Of a DNA stretch of 64,000 nt, positions 17,220 to 26,907 are shown piece by piece. Below the pieces are notes generated by a model, which made no database searches, was not told the origin of the DNA, and was given only the letters and a program-made list of their open reading frames with translations. The stretch spans positions 1-64,000 of the forward strand of contig CAJJAR010000006.1 in assembly GCA_905182105.1 (NCBI GenBank), read 5' to 3'. A program made the translations under genes and the position numbers. The stretch comes from an uncultured Paracoccaceae bacterium. GTDB lineage: Bacteria; Pseudomonadota; Alphaproteobacteria; Rhodobacterales; Rhodobacteraceae. The number at the start of each line of letters is the position of its first letter. Within the stretch, counting starts at the first letter, position 1.

Positions 17220-17270
17220 ATGTTAAGAGACCCTTTATTTAGGATTGTATATGTCTCCCAGAATTTCTGA
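17220..17270 (+). CDS. Possible 16-residue leader peptide overlapping the ABC exporter start
   Basis: An ATG at 17220 follows AAAGGAGGGGCCT, the strongest Shine-Dalgarno noticed in this part of the window. The frame reads MLRDPLFRIVYVSQNF and stops at 17268-17270, twenty bases inside the next gene (ATG 17251). The exporter's own ribosome site (TTTAGGA) lies within this short frame. Such an arrangement would let leader translation open or block the exporter start. It may instead be chance; there is no homology to support it. Confidence 0.4.
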   Translation: MLRDPLFRIVYVSQNF

Positions 17271-19074
17271 TGCGCCTGTTCTAACCTTAGAACAAGAAGA
17301 GCGTGCCTCTGGCTTGCGAACCTTGCGCAAAGTTAGCCCCTATATTTGGCCTGCTGACAAACAATGGGTGAAACGCCGGGTTGTTTGGTCCATGCTTGCA
17401 TTGATCCTTTCAAAAGTCGTGGCGATTGGGACATCGTTTCTTACTGGTGGAGCTGTCGATGTTTTGTCGGGAGACCTTGCGTCAGTCTTTACCTTGGGTG
17501 CACTTGGTTTGGTTGTCGCATACGGACTTGCCCGCTTACTCAACGTGGGATTTCAGCAATTGCGTGATGCGATTTTTGCGCCCGTGGCTCAACGTGCGCT
17601 ACGCGCATTGGCGCTAGAGACATTCGAGCATATCCACCAACTAAGTATGCGGTATCATATTACCCGTAAAACCGGTGGTTTAAGCCGTATTGTCGAACGT
17701 GGTGTTAAAGGCGTCGAATTCTTGCTGCGGTTTTTGTTGTTTTCAATTGGGCCACTAGTTCTAGAATTGTTGATGGTTGCGGTTGCGTTCAGTTGGTATT
17801 TTGACTTCCGATATCTGGCTATTTTGACCGTAACTATCGCTGTTTATATTTGGTTTACTTTCAAGGTGACGGAGTGGCGTGTGAAGTTGCGCCGCGTGAT
17901 GAATGCACAAGACACGGATGCCAATCAAAAAGCCGTCGACAGTTTGTTGAACTATGAAACTGTGAAATACTTTGGTGCAGAAAAGAGAGAAGCCACGCGG
18001 TATGATAAGGCGATGGCAGGTTATGAAGCCGCTGCGTTGAAAACGTCTTACTCTCTTGCATGGCTCAATTCCGGGCAGTCTCTGATTATTTCTGCGGGCC
18101 TTGTCGGAGTGCTGATTTTGGCTGTTCTTGGTGTCGAGAGCGGGGACCTGTCGGTTGGAGATTTTGTGACGGTCAACGCACTAATGATCCAGATTATGCT
18201 ACCACTGAACTTCTTGGGGTCGGTGTATCGCGAAATCCGTCAAGCACTGGTCGACATGGGACAAATGTTCAATTTGTTGGAGCAGCCAGCGGATGTGAGC
18301 GATGCGGTGAATGCTAAGTCTTTAAAAATTACAGGCGGTGAAATCGAATTAGACGATGTCCACTTTGGCTATGATAAAGAACGCGCCATCTTGAAGGGGG
18401 TCTCTGTTACGGCAAAACCTGGTCAAATGGTTGCTATTGTTGGTTCGACGGGTTCAGGAAAATCAACAATCGGTCGTTTACTGTTCCGTTTTTATGACGT
18501 GTCTGGAGGCGCGCTTCGCATTGACGGGCAAGACGTCCGTGACGTGACACAAGAGAGCCTGCACGCAGCCATTGGCGTGGTGCCACAGGATACGGTTCTG
18601 TTCAACGACACCATACGCTACAACATCGCATATGGTCTTGATGGCGCGACCCAAGAGCAGATCGAGGACGCTGCACGTTCAGCACAAATCCACGACTTTA
18701 TCATGGAATTGCCTGATGGATATGAGACTGCAGTTGGCGAACGTGGTCTGAAATTGTCGGGCGGTGAAAAACAACGCGTTGGTATCGCGCGGACTTTGTT
18801 GAAAGACCCGCCAATTTTGTTGTTGGATGAGGCGACATCTGCGCTGGATTCCGAGACCGAACAGGACATCAAAGAATCATTGATGCAAGCAGGGCGGGGT
18901 CGCACGGTTTTGACCATTGCACACCGTCTGAGCACGATTGCAGAAGCTGACCGCATAATTGTTCTTGAAAAGGGTTTGATTGTTGAGACGGGCACGCATG
19001 ATGAGTTGCTTAAGAGCGATGGGCGTTATGCACAGCTTTGGCACCGTCAACAGGCTGATGAAACTGTAGGTTAG
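17251..19074 (+). CDS. ABC exporter, Atm1/HMT1 type (fused permease-ATPase)
   Basis: A 608-residue half-transporter. The N-terminal half has six membrane helices, with YHITRKTGGLSRIVERGVKG and NYETVKYFGAEKREATRYDKA, which are typical of Atm1-like exporters. The ATPase domain has Walker A GSTGSGKSTIGRLLFRFYD, signature LSGGEKQRVGIARTLLKDP, Walker B ILLLDEATSALD and the H-loop IAHRLSTI. Characterised bacterial Atm1 proteins export glutathione-metal or glutathione-persulfide species, linking them to metal detoxification and Fe-S balance. The ATG at 17251 is preferred to a TTG at 17245. It is followed by a terminator facing the RND genes. Confidence 0.9.
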   Translation: MSPRISDAPVLTLEQEERASGLRTLRKVSPYIWPADKQWVKRRVVWSMLALILSKVVAIGTSFLTGGAVDVLSGDLASVFTLGALGLVVAYGLARLLNVGFQQLRDAIFAPVAQRALRALALETFEHIHQLSMRYHITRKTGGLSRIVERGVKGVEFLLRFLLFSIGPLVLELLMVAVAFSWYFDFRYLAILTVTIAVYIWFTFKVTEWRVKLRRVMNAQDTDANQKAVDSLLNYETVKYFGAEKREATRYDKAMAGYEAAALKTSYSLAWLNSGQSLIISAGLVGVLILAVLGVESGDLSVGDFVTVNALMIQIMLPLNFLGSVYREIRQALVDMGQMFNLLEQPADVSDAVNAKSLKITGGEIELDDVHFGYDKERAILKGVSVTAKPGQMVAIVGSTGSGKSTIGRLLFRFYDVSGGALRIDGQDVRDVTQESLHAAIGVVPQDTVLFNDTIRYNIAYGLDGATQEQIEDAARSAQIHDFIMELPDGYETAVGERGLKLSGGEKQRVGIARTLLKDPPILLLDEATSALDSETEQDIKESLMQAGRGRTVLTIAHRLSTIAEADRIIVLEKGLIVETGTHDELLKSDGRYAQLWHRQQADETVG

Positions 19075-19158
19075 GGCGCGGTTTTGGAGGCTTGGTTCAA
19101 AGTGGCTTGGCCCCCGACCTGCAGTTTTCCCCAGATTTTATTTGGTAAGATGAAGTTA

Positions 19159-19182
19159 GGGGGCCTATTGTGGTCCCCTTTT
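19159..19182 (+). terminator. Rho-independent terminator of the ABC exporter
   Basis: GGGGGCC pairs with GG(T)CCCC across a six-base loop (TATTGT) with one bulged T, followed by TTTT. It lies between the convergent ABC exporter and RND permease genes. Confidence 0.65.
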
Positions 19183-19183
19183 C

Positions 19184-22100
19184 TTATTCGGCGGGTTTTA
19201 TGGACGCGGATGGTTCATCGTCCTCGATCTCCCAAAGCACTTCATTGCTCGTGGCTTTGCGTGCTTGTTTTTGCAGGGCCCAGTCACGTGCGGATTTGCT
19301 GGCGCGCCCCAATGACAGTTTCGCGAGTAAGCTGGCGAACCAAAGCACGTAAGTTGTTGCCCAGACTCGCATAGCCAGCAAGGACGGCGTGATCATTAGT
19401 GTGAGAACCGTCGCTATCCCAAGGCCGAAGACAACGGCTGTTGCCAGTTGCTTCCACCAAAGCGCGGTTGGGCTATCGATTGTGTAACCGCCGCCGGCGA
19501 AATCAAGGCTTAGGCCAAACATCATCGGTGCGAGGCCAGCCATTGTTGTAACTGTGGTGAGCAATACAGGGCGAATGCGGTCTTGGGCTGTCCGAATGAT
19601 GGCTTCGATCCGTGGCATGTAGCGTTCGTATTCCTGATAGGTATCGATCAACACGATGTTGTTGTTCACAACAATACCAGCTAGCGCGACGATCCCTGTA
19701 CCTGTCATAATGATAGAGAACGCTTGATCCATCACCAACATACCGATCAATACGCCAGTCGTTGAAAGAACCACGGCGGCAAGAACCAGAACGGCGTTAT
19801 AGACACTGTTGAATTGTGCGAGCAGGATAATGAACATCAAACCAAGTGCACCTGCAAAAGCGTTCATCAAGAAGGCACCGCTTTCCGCTTGATCCTCTTG
19901 GTCGCCCGTCCACTCATGTTCGAGACCCGCCGCAAATGGATCCGTGTCGAGCCATTTGGTGAGTTGCTCAATCCGTTCGCCCGCTGTTATGGGTTGCCAT
20001 TGAATGGCTTCATCTGCGATCAGGGTGTTCAATTGCGTAGAGGTGACCGCTGGATCAAGCGATAAGACTTTATAGCGAACATCATCTACATCAGTGATGT
20101 TTCCGCTTTTGTTGGGACGCAGTGTTGCGACGATCTGTTCAACCTCCTCGCCGTCAACATCAACGGTGCGGGTCAATTTGCGCAAACCGTTTTCAAGTCC
20201 GGCCTTTACATCGAAGTAACGTTTTTTCCCAATACGATTAATTTGGGCCAGTTTCGGAACTGGCGTGCGCGTGATGAAGTTGGCCAATGGAACAAGACCG
20301 TCACGGGTGCGTACCTTCAGGGTATCAAGGGTGCTTAGAACGCGATCGTTTTCAGGTAGACGCACGCGGATTTCTATTTCCTCATCAGAGCTGTCAACGC
20401 GCATGGTGTCCAAGAGCAAGCCGCGGGTTACAAGTTGAACCATCGCTCCAACGGTTGCCACATCGGCACCATAACGACCCGCTTTTTGGACATCCACGTT
20501 GATTTGCCAGTCGATCCCGGGCAGCGGCCGTGTATCCTCAATAAGAAACAGTCCCGGCGTTGCGTCAAATTGTTGGCGCGCAGCTGTTGCGGCGGTCAAT
20601 AAATTATCCCAGTCATCACCTTTGATCCGCAGGTGCACAGGTTTCCCACTGGCTGGGCCACGCGAAAGGTTGAGAATTTCAATCTTGATGCCGGGGATTT
20701 CTTTCAACTGTGCAGTCAGCTCATCAATGATGGTGTCGCCGTCAAATGCGTCTGCCTTCACTTCGCGCGAAATGACGTAATCAGTGAAGGGAACAGTGAA
20801 CCATGCTTCGCGGCTGTTTGGCCTATCTTCCCACGGGATGGTTTCCAGTTGGATTTGCCCAATGGTATCCATCGGGGCCTGTGCGCCGCCTGTATTGGCG
20901 TTTAAGCCACCTTTGCCTGCAAAGGCGAACGCAGTGTCGATGCCCGGATGTGCGCCAATGATGTCTTCGGCTTGCTTCACCAACACATCTTTTTCATCAA
21001 GACTTAGGTTCCCACGGGCCAAAACATAAACAACAGCCTGTTCAGGCTCTGATTCAACGAAGAATTCGACACCTTTGTTGTTGTTACCAAAGTAGATGTA
21101 GGTGGTGCCGACAAACACAAATACGAATCCCGCCATAACCAGTGGCATGATTGGGTTGCCAACGATGGCTTCCATCACTTTGCCAAAGGGAGAACGTTGA
21201 TAGCCAGAGCGGACTTTGCGTTGGCGGTTGCCGATGATCTTGTTGGCAATCCACGCACCGCCGCGGCCAAGACGGGGTAGGGTCGCTAATGCACCGATGA
21301 ACAAGCCAAGGCCACTGGATACCACAGCAGCAGACGAGATCGCCATCAACAAGATCACACCAAATGCTTTTACGAAGGACGGGATGACAGAACCCAAGAT
21401 ATTGCGACCATCCATGTCGGCAAAGGCTGCACTCATAAGTCCGCTAAGTGGTGCAGGGCCAGTTGGGACACCTACACTATCAACTGGCGCGGTGAAGCCG
21501 ACCGCCATAGTAAAACCGGCAACCAGGACGAAGGCGACCATCATTGCGATGTGGGCAAGGATCGGGAGGCGCGAAATGGCTTCCATACCATTGGTGATGA
21601 ATTGCTCAACCCGCCCTGTGACGCCGCCCATGACGGGTAGATAAACAAGCGCAACGACCAAAGATGCTGACAACACAAAGATCAGTGTAACAGGCAACAT
21701 GCCCATGAATTGACCCGGAACGCCCGGCCAGAACAGCATGGGCAGGAAGGCACAAAGCGTTGTAGCCGTTGATGATATCACGGGCCAAAACATTCGTTTG
21801 GCCGCGTCCACATAGGCCTGCATTGGGCCTGCGCCTTCGGCCTGTCGTTTGTCAGCGTATTCGACGACCACAATGGCACCATCCACCAACATTCCAACGG
21901 CAAGGATCAGGCCGAACATAACAATGTTTGAGACCGAAATCCCCATCAAGGCAAGCAGCACAAAGCACAACAGGAATGAGGTTGGGATCGCGAATCCAAC
22001 CAGAAGTGCGGCGCGAATACCTAATGCTGCTAACACAACGATCATAACCAACGCGATCGCTGTAAAGACAGACCCCTGAAGTTGTTGAACCATTGAATTC

Positions 22101-23086
22101 ACAACACGTGATTGGTCATTTGAGGTGCCAACATCAACAGCAGCAATCAGGCCTTCAGGCCATTCAGACGACTTCCTTGCAACAATTTTTTTAACCAAGG
22201 TCGCAGTGTCAATCAGGTTGAACCCTTTGCGTTTTACTACTTGTAACGCAATTGTTTCAGCCCCGTTAAAACGGGCGGTACTTTCGCGATCTTCGAACGT
22301 TAGGTTGATTTCTGCCAAGTCGCCGAGTGTCACAACACGGTCACCGTTGGTTTTGACCGGAAGGCCGTAAACATCCTGTGAATCATTGAACGACGACGGA
22401 ATTTTAACCGCAAAACTGCCTTGTTTCGTGGTGACTTCGCCCGCTGCAATCAATTGGTTGTTGTTGCGGACAACGCTCACCAATTCTGCGGCTGTCACGT
22501 TATATGCTTCAAGGCGCAGCGGATCGATAATCACCTCTAGCATCTCGTCGCGGTTGCCTGTCACGGGAGCCTCAAGAACCGCATCTAGGCTCTCGAGCTC
22601 AACTTGTAAGTCTTTGGCAACGCGCGCCATTGTTCTTTCTGGCACTGGCCCAGACAAATTTACAATGATGATTGGAAATTCAGAAAAATTGAATTCCGAA
22701 ATCGAATAGGTTTCTGCGCCCTCAGGGAACTGTGCTTGGGCCTTGCTAAGTGCATCACGGGCATCAGCGGTCACTTGGGTTTTGTCCCAGCCGAATTCAA
22801 ACTCAAGCACCAGGTTAGCGTAGTTTTCGGCTGCAGTACTGGTCATTTTCTTCAGGCCATCAAGGTCGGCTAGCTCGTTTTCCATTGGCTTAACAAGCAG
22901 TGTTTCACTGTCAGCAGCCGAAATGCCGGGAAAGGGGATCGACACAATAAGCATCGGAATTTCGATGTCTGGCTCACCCTCCTTGGGAAGGGTTGTATAA
23001 GCAAATCCCCCCACCAGAAGTGACAGGACAATAAACGCCAGAACCATCCGCGCCCGGGTGGCGGCCCAATCGACTATTCCAGTCAT
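19184..23086 (-). CDS. RND-family efflux permease (AcrB-like), unusually long
   Basis: A 1300-residue inner-membrane proton-driven pump of the AcrB/MexF superfamily. It has the N-terminal helix, two large periplasmic loops, and the family helix-4 motif GMLVDGAIVVVEYADKR with the proton-relay Asp. The second half has GIVVNNNIVLIDTYQEYER and RPVLLTTVTTMAGLAPMMFG. Typical relatives are about 1020-1060 residues; the excess is mainly a hydrophobic, Gly/Ala-rich stretch around residues 520-630 between the two halves, with further length at the C-terminus. It overlaps the adaptor gene by four bases. No outer-membrane TolC-like gene or regulator lies beside it, so the substrate cannot be inferred. 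Confidence 0.9.
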   Translation of the reverse strand: MTGIVDWAATRARMVLAFIVLSLLVGGFAYTTLPKEGEPDIEIPMLIVSIPFPGISAADSETLLVKPMENELADLDGLKKMTSTAAENYANLVLEFEFGWDKTQVTADARDALSKAQAQFPEGAETYSISEFNFSEFPIIIVNLSGPVPERTMARVAKDLQVELESLDAVLEAPVTGNRDEMLEVIIDPLRLEAYNVTAAELVSVVRNNNQLIAAGEVTTKQGSFAVKIPSSFNDSQDVYGLPVKTNGDRVVTLGDLAEINLTFEDRESTARFNGAETIALQVVKRKGFNLIDTATLVKKIVARKSSEWPEGLIAAVDVGTSNDQSRVVNSMVQQLQGSVFTAIALVMIVVLAALGIRAALLVGFAIPTSFLLCFVLLALMGISVSNIVMFGLILAVGMLVDGAIVVVEYADKRQAEGAGPMQAYVDAAKRMFWPVISSTATTLCAFLPMLFWPGVPGQFMGMLPVTLIFVLSASLVVALVYLPVMGGVTGRVEQFITNGMEAISRLPILAHIAMMVAFVLVAGFTMAVGFTAPVDSVGVPTGPAPLSGLMSAAFADMDGRNILGSVIPSFVKAFGVILLMAISSAAVVSSGLGLFIGALATLPRLGRGGAWIANKIIGNRQRKVRSGYQRSPFGKVMEAIVGNPIMPLVMAGFVFVFVGTTYIYFGNNNKGVEFFVESEPEQAVVYVLARGNLSLDEKDVLVKQAEDIIGAHPGIDTAFAFAGKGGLNANTGGAQAPMDTIGQIQLETIPWEDRPNSREAWFTVPFTDYVISREVKADAFDGDTIIDELTAQLKEIPGIKIEILNLSRGPASGKPVHLRIKGDDWDNLLTAATAARQQFDATPGLFLIEDTRPLPGIDWQINVDVQKAGRYGADVATVGAMVQLVTRGLLLDTMRVDSSDEEIEIRVRLPENDRVLSTLDTLKVRTRDGLVPLANFITRTPVPKLAQINRIGKKRYFDVKAGLENGLRKLTRTVDVDGEEVEQIVATLRPNKSGNITDVDDVRYKVLSLDPAVTSTQLNTLIADEAIQWQPITAGERIEQLTKWLDTDPFAAGLEHEWTGDQEDQAESGAFLMNAFAGALGLMFIILLAQFNSVYNAVLVLAAVVLSTTGVLIGMLVMDQAFSIIMTGTGIVALAGIVVNNNIVLIDTYQEYERYMPRIEAIIRTAQDRIRPVLLTTVTTMAGLAPMMFGLSLDFAGGGYTIDSPTALWWKQLATAVVFGLGIATVLTLMITPSLLAMRVWATTYVLWFASLLAKLSLGRASKSARDWALQKQARKATSNEVLWEIEDDEPSASIKPAE

Positions 23087-24360
23087 TGATCAAACTCCCG
23101 AAAGGTAGGGTCAACTTTAACGCCTGCGGTCACGTATTCTTGGCCCACAACAATCACATCCAATTTTTCGGGCAACCCTGTCAGCCAAACACCGTCAACC
23201 GTATCGCGTAGCAATTGAACGGTTTGGAAACTCACAACGCCCTCAGCATTAATCACGCGCAACCCTAACGCACCGTCGTTGTTTAAGGTCAGCGCCGATT
23301 GAGGCAGCAGATGTGCTGTGGTTCCGCTGGCACCAATCAAGATTTCGGCAGTTTGGCCGTCACGGATCGTTAGATCAGGGTTCGGGACTTCGATTTCAAC
23401 GCGGAAGGTTCGTGTCGTTGGGTCGGCTGCATGACTTAGGAATGTTACAACACCGCGAATTTCATCACCGCCAGCGGCAAGACGGCCACCTGCAGGGGCA
23501 CCCATTTCGATGCGGTTCACCTCGGTTTCAGGAACGAAGGCAACCAATTTGATTGGATCAAGCTGGATAATGGTTGCGCACAAAGACCCAGGCTGAAGCA
23601 AGCTGCCCAATTCGGCTGTTTTGGCTTCTAGCAAACCTTTGAACGGTGCTGTGATTTCTAGGCGCGATAGTTCTTTTTCTGCTGCAGCAATACCTGCCAT
23701 TGCAGATTCAATGCCAGCCTCAGCAGACAGTATGCCCGAAGTTGCAGCGGAAAGCCCTGATTTTGCTGCCTCAACACTGGCTTCTGCCGCAGCAAAAGCT
23801 GCATCAGCACCTTTAACGCGGGTGTCGGTGGCAAATCCATCTTCGCTTAGTTTTACAGCAGCGTTCTGGTTCACGTTGGCTTCATCAAGGCGCGCTCTGG
23901 CTTCAATTACACGCGCACGGGATTCTGGAATACGGCTTTTAGCCTCCGATAGGCGAGAGTTTGCTTCGGCGAGGCGGGACTTGGCCTCGGCGAATAAGGC
24001 ACCGCGTGTTCCCGGGTCAAGTTTGCAAAGCAGTTGACCTGCTTCAATGAATGTACCGCTAGGCAAGGGTGGGGAGATCACAGTCGCTGATGTCTCAGAG
24101 CGGACCTCAACCTGACGGGCGGCTTCTGTTTGACCGCGTAGAACTACTGCACTCTTGATTGCTTGTGCGGATGAGTGTTGCGCGACAACTTTGATCAAAG
24201 GCTTGATCGTTGCCTCGTCTGTTGCGGTTGTTTTTAAAACGTCTTGGGTCGCAGTTTCGTTCGTCAGCCCCAGAAATGTACGTGCTCTCTCACGGTCAAT
24301 AATTGCAAAATACAGGATAATTGCCACGATAATGGCCATCAAGATTGGTAGAATTCGCAT
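23083..24360 (-). CDS. Periplasmic adaptor (membrane fusion) subunit of the RND pump
   Basis: A 425-residue HlyD/AcrA-type adaptor. One N-terminal membrane helix is followed by the first lipoyl half (RSETSATVISPPLPSGTFI) and a long Ala/Glu/Ser-rich coiled-coil hairpin made of repeated EAKSRLAEANSRL-like units and an AAxAxVxAA arm. The second lipoyl half (LEITAPFKGLLEAKTAELGS) and a beta-barrel domain complete it. It bridges the inner-membrane RND pump to an outer-membrane channel. Its stop overlaps the permease start by four bases, so the two are coupled. Confidence 0.9.
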   Translation of the reverse strand: MRILPILMAIIVAIILYFAIIDRERARTFLGLTNETATQDVLKTTATDEATIKPLIKVVAQHSSAQAIKSAVVLRGQTEAARQVEVRSETSATVISPPLPSGTFIEAGQLLCKLDPGTRGALFAEAKSRLAEANSRLSEAKSRIPESRARVIEARARLDEANVNQNAAVKLSEDGFATDTRVKGADAAFAAAEASVEAAKSGLSAATSGILSAEAGIESAMAGIAAAEKELSRLEITAPFKGLLEAKTAELGSLLQPGSLCATIIQLDPIKLVAFVPETEVNRIEMGAPAGGRLAAGGDEIRGVVTFLSHAADPTTRTFRVEIEVPNPDLTIRDGQTAEILIGASGTTAHLLPQSALTLNNDGALGLRVINAEGVVSFQTVQLLRDTVDGVWLTGLPEKLDVIVVGQEYVTAGVKVDPTFREFDQ

Positions 24361-24753
24361 GTATTGCCTCGTTCAATTCATTGTGCGGGTGTTAAAGGCA
24401 GCTAAATCTAAAATACGCAATGCCAGATTTGGGTGGACAGAGCGCATTGAATACTTTGCGCTCACTCTTGCTCTCTTGCAATTGGGGCCAAAGGTCGCAG
24501 CATTCTGGGGTTTGCGCAAAATCAGGCCGTTTTTGGGCAAAAGTGCATGTGGTCGGTCATTGTTTGAGTTTTGTTTGGGTTTAGCTGTTTTAGCAACGAA
24601 TTGTTCTGTCTTAGCGGAGAACTGATAAGTATGGCCTGATTTCTCCACTGATTTAGGCCTTTGAATGCGCTCGGGTCTTGGCTTGGCCCTTTGAGCGCGG
24701 TATGAGGGGAAAAAGTGGGGTCGAAACTGACCCTCAGCACCTTGGGGGCCGTT
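24361..24753. other. Divergent intergenic region, no gene recognised
   Basis: About 390 bases separate the start of the leftward efflux operon from the rightward YfgM-like gene, so promoters for both must lie here. A rightward frame from within the adaptor gene and a leftward frame across the region are open but show low-complexity, non-homologous translations and no ribosome sites. No clear operator palindrome or promoter pair was assigned. Confidence 0.5.
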
Positions 24754-25431
24754 ATGAGCAACACAGATAGTTTTATCGAAGAAGTCACCGATGAAGTCCG
24801 CCGCGACAAGTTATATGCAGCTTTACGCAAGTATGGTTGGATCGGTATTCTGGCAGTGGCTGCAATTGTGGGTGGCGCTGCGTATTCTGAATACAACAAA
24901 GCCCAAGCACGTGCACAGGCTGAAGCAACAGGTGATAGCATGTTGGCGGCTTTGCAATTGGACGAAAGCGCTGAACGCGCGGCAGCTTTGGCATTGGTCG
25001 AAGTCAATAACCCGAGCGTCAGCGCAATCGTGTCTTTGATGACCGCTGCAGAACAGTCCTCTGCTGGAGAAACAGTATCGGCAAATGAAACGCTCCAAAG
25101 CGTTGCTAACGCCCAAGACCTTCCGTTGATCTATCGACAAATAGCGTCATTCAAGGCTTTGGGCCTGTCTGCTGCTGAGTTACCTGTTGAAGAACGCCGC
25201 GCTGGCTATGAAGCGTTGTCACAACCAGGCAATCCATTGCGTCTGTTGGTAACTGAACAGTTGGGCCTGATTGATATCGAGGCGGGGGACACTGCAGCGG
25301 CATTGGTTGTGTTCCAAGGGATCATCGATGACTCGGAGGCAACAGCAGATTTGCAGCAACGTTCCGTTCAGTTGATGATTGCGCTGGGTGCTGAACCTGA
25401 CCTTACTCAGTTGACAGCAAGTGGAAATTAA
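24754..25431 (+). CDS. YfgM-like single-pass membrane protein with TPR region
   Basis: A 225-residue protein with a short cytoplasmic N-terminus (EEVTDEVRRDKLYAALRKYG), one membrane helix (about 27-45, IGILAVAAIVGGAAYSEY) and a periplasmic helical-repeat region. This arrangement and its position just before bamB and der match the TPR_21/YfgM group; E. coli YfgM is a SecYEG-associated periplasmic chaperone partner of PpiD. The frame is open 13 codons upstream, but the ATG at 24754 gives the family-type start. Sixty bases separate it from bamB. Confidence 0.75.
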   Translation: MSNTDSFIEEVTDEVRRDKLYAALRKYGWIGILAVAAIVGGAAYSEYNKAQARAQAEATGDSMLAALQLDESAERAAALALVEVNNPSVSAIVSLMTAAEQSSAGETVSANETLQSVANAQDLPLIYRQIASFKALGLSAAELPVEERRAGYEALSQPGNPLRLLVTEQLGLIDIEAGDTAAALVVFQGIIDDSEATADLQQRSVQLMIALGAEPDLTQLTASGN

Positions 25432-25492
25432 CAGTTCTATAATCTTCAAGGCCTTGATGGCATTTTAAGACCGCAACAAAGCGAGCAGATTT

Positions 25493-26857
25493 ATGACTTT
25501 TCAATTGGAAAACCCGGCTAAGTCACGCCGTTCTTGGACACTGATTGGCACATGCACTGCCGCTGTTATGGTGCTGGCTGCCTGCCAAGATCCTGAAGTC
25601 ATTCTTCCTGGTAAGCGCGAAGACATTCGATCTGTTTTGCAATCGTCTGCGCAAGCGTCCGACGTTTCAGTATTAGCTAGCAATGAATCACGTTCGATTT
25701 CGCTGCCAGGGCCGACTGCGAATACTGAATGGACCCAAGCGGTTGGCAGCGAAAGCCACCGCATTGCAAACGCTGCATTGGGCGGCGCACTTCAGCTTGC
25801 GTGGACTTCGAAAATTGGGGCAGGTGATAGCCGTAAACAACGTATCACTGCCGACCCTGTTGTTGCAGGTGGTTTGATCTACACTCTTGATGCCAACACT
25901 ACAGTGACAGCCACAAACGCATCTGGTGCCCAAGTTTGGGTACGTGATGTCCGTGCAGAGCGTGATGGGGCAGGTGATGCGACTGGTGGCGGTTTGGCTG
26001 CGCACAACGGTACCCTTTATGTATCTACCGGCTTTGGTGAGTTAATCGCGCTTGATGCAAAAAATGGCAATGAGCGTTGGATACAGAAATTAAATGGTAC
26101 TGCTTCTGGGCAACCAGCGGTCAGCGGCAACCTTGTATATGTCGTCTCTGCGGATGACATAGGTTGGGCAATCGAAGCCGATACTGGACGTATTGCATGG
26201 CAAATCAGTGCCACAACTTCGGTTTCAAACGTTTTGGGTTCACCTGCGCCAGTTGTCGCAGGTGACTTCACCGTCTTTGCTTTTGGATCGGGCGAACTCC
26301 AGGCTGTGTTCCGTCGTGGTGGTCTGCGCCGTTGGGATGCATCCGTGCTGGGTGCACGCCGAGGACAAGCATTGTCTAAAGTAGACGACGTGACCGGGTC
26401 ACCTGTTGTTAGCAATGGTGTGCTCTATGCCGGCAATCAAGCAGGCAGCACGATTGCAGTTGATGTCCAAAGTGGTTCACGCATCTGGACAACCACTGAG
26501 GGCGCTTTTGGGCCAGTTTGGCCTGCAGGCGACAGTGTCTTCTCAGTCACGGACAGAAATGAGTTGGTACGCTTGGATGCAAGCGATGGTTCAAAGGTTT
26601 GGGGCTATAAGCTACCTAACTTTGTCAAAGATCGTCCACGCCGAGCTTCCAAAGTTTTCACCCATCACGGTCCAATCTTGGCTGGTGGCCGCCTTATAGT
26701 GGCGTCCAGCGATGGCAAACTGCGCAGCTTTGATCCAACTGATGGCAGCTTGATTGATAGCGTTGAGGTACAAGGTGGTGCAACGACTGCTCCGGTGGTT
26801 GCAGGTGGAACTTTGTACGTTGTGAGTGGCAAAGGGCAATTGCACGCTTTCCGTTAG
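25493..26857 (+). CDS. bamB: Outer-membrane assembly lipoprotein BamB-like beta-propeller
   Basis: A 454-residue PQQ-type beta-propeller protein. A lipoprotein signal ends MVLAACQD with the modified Cys at position 31. The mature part has repeated blades containing W.....G propeller motifs (GGLIYTLDANTTVTATNASG, GELIALDAKNGNERW and others). BamB is an accessory of the BAM complex that inserts outer-membrane beta-barrels. The gene order YfgM-like, bamB, der is conserved in many proteobacteria and supports the assignment over a dehydrogenase, since no PQQ-enzyme catalytic residues are evident. Confidence 0.85.
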   Translation: MTFQLENPAKSRRSWTLIGTCTAAVMVLAACQDPEVILPGKREDIRSVLQSSAQASDVSVLASNESRSISLPGPTANTEWTQAVGSESHRIANAALGGALQLAWTSKIGAGDSRKQRITADPVVAGGLIYTLDANTTVTATNASGAQVWVRDVRAERDGAGDATGGGLAAHNGTLYVSTGFGELIALDAKNGNERWIQKLNGTASGQPAVSGNLVYVVSADDIGWAIEADTGRIAWQISATTSVSNVLGSPAPVVAGDFTVFAFGSGELQAVFRRGGLRRWDASVLGARRGQALSKVDDVTGSPVVSNGVLYAGNQAGSTIAVDVQSGSRIWTTTEGAFGPVWPAGDSVFSVTDRNELVRLDASDGSKVWGYKLPNFVKDRPRRASKVFTHHGPILAGGRLIVASSDGKLRSFDPTDGSLIDSVEVQGGATTAPVVAGGTLYVVSGKGQLHAFR

Positions 26858-26907
26858 GTGCGTTATAGTCTAGAGGACGCGCTTGTACCTTATCCGGAGC
26901 GGATGAC

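Noticed and set aside
24155-24625. 156-codon rightward frame overlapping the adaptor gene start
   Set aside because: Mostly antisense to the adaptor gene and intergenic; low-complexity translation with no start signal.
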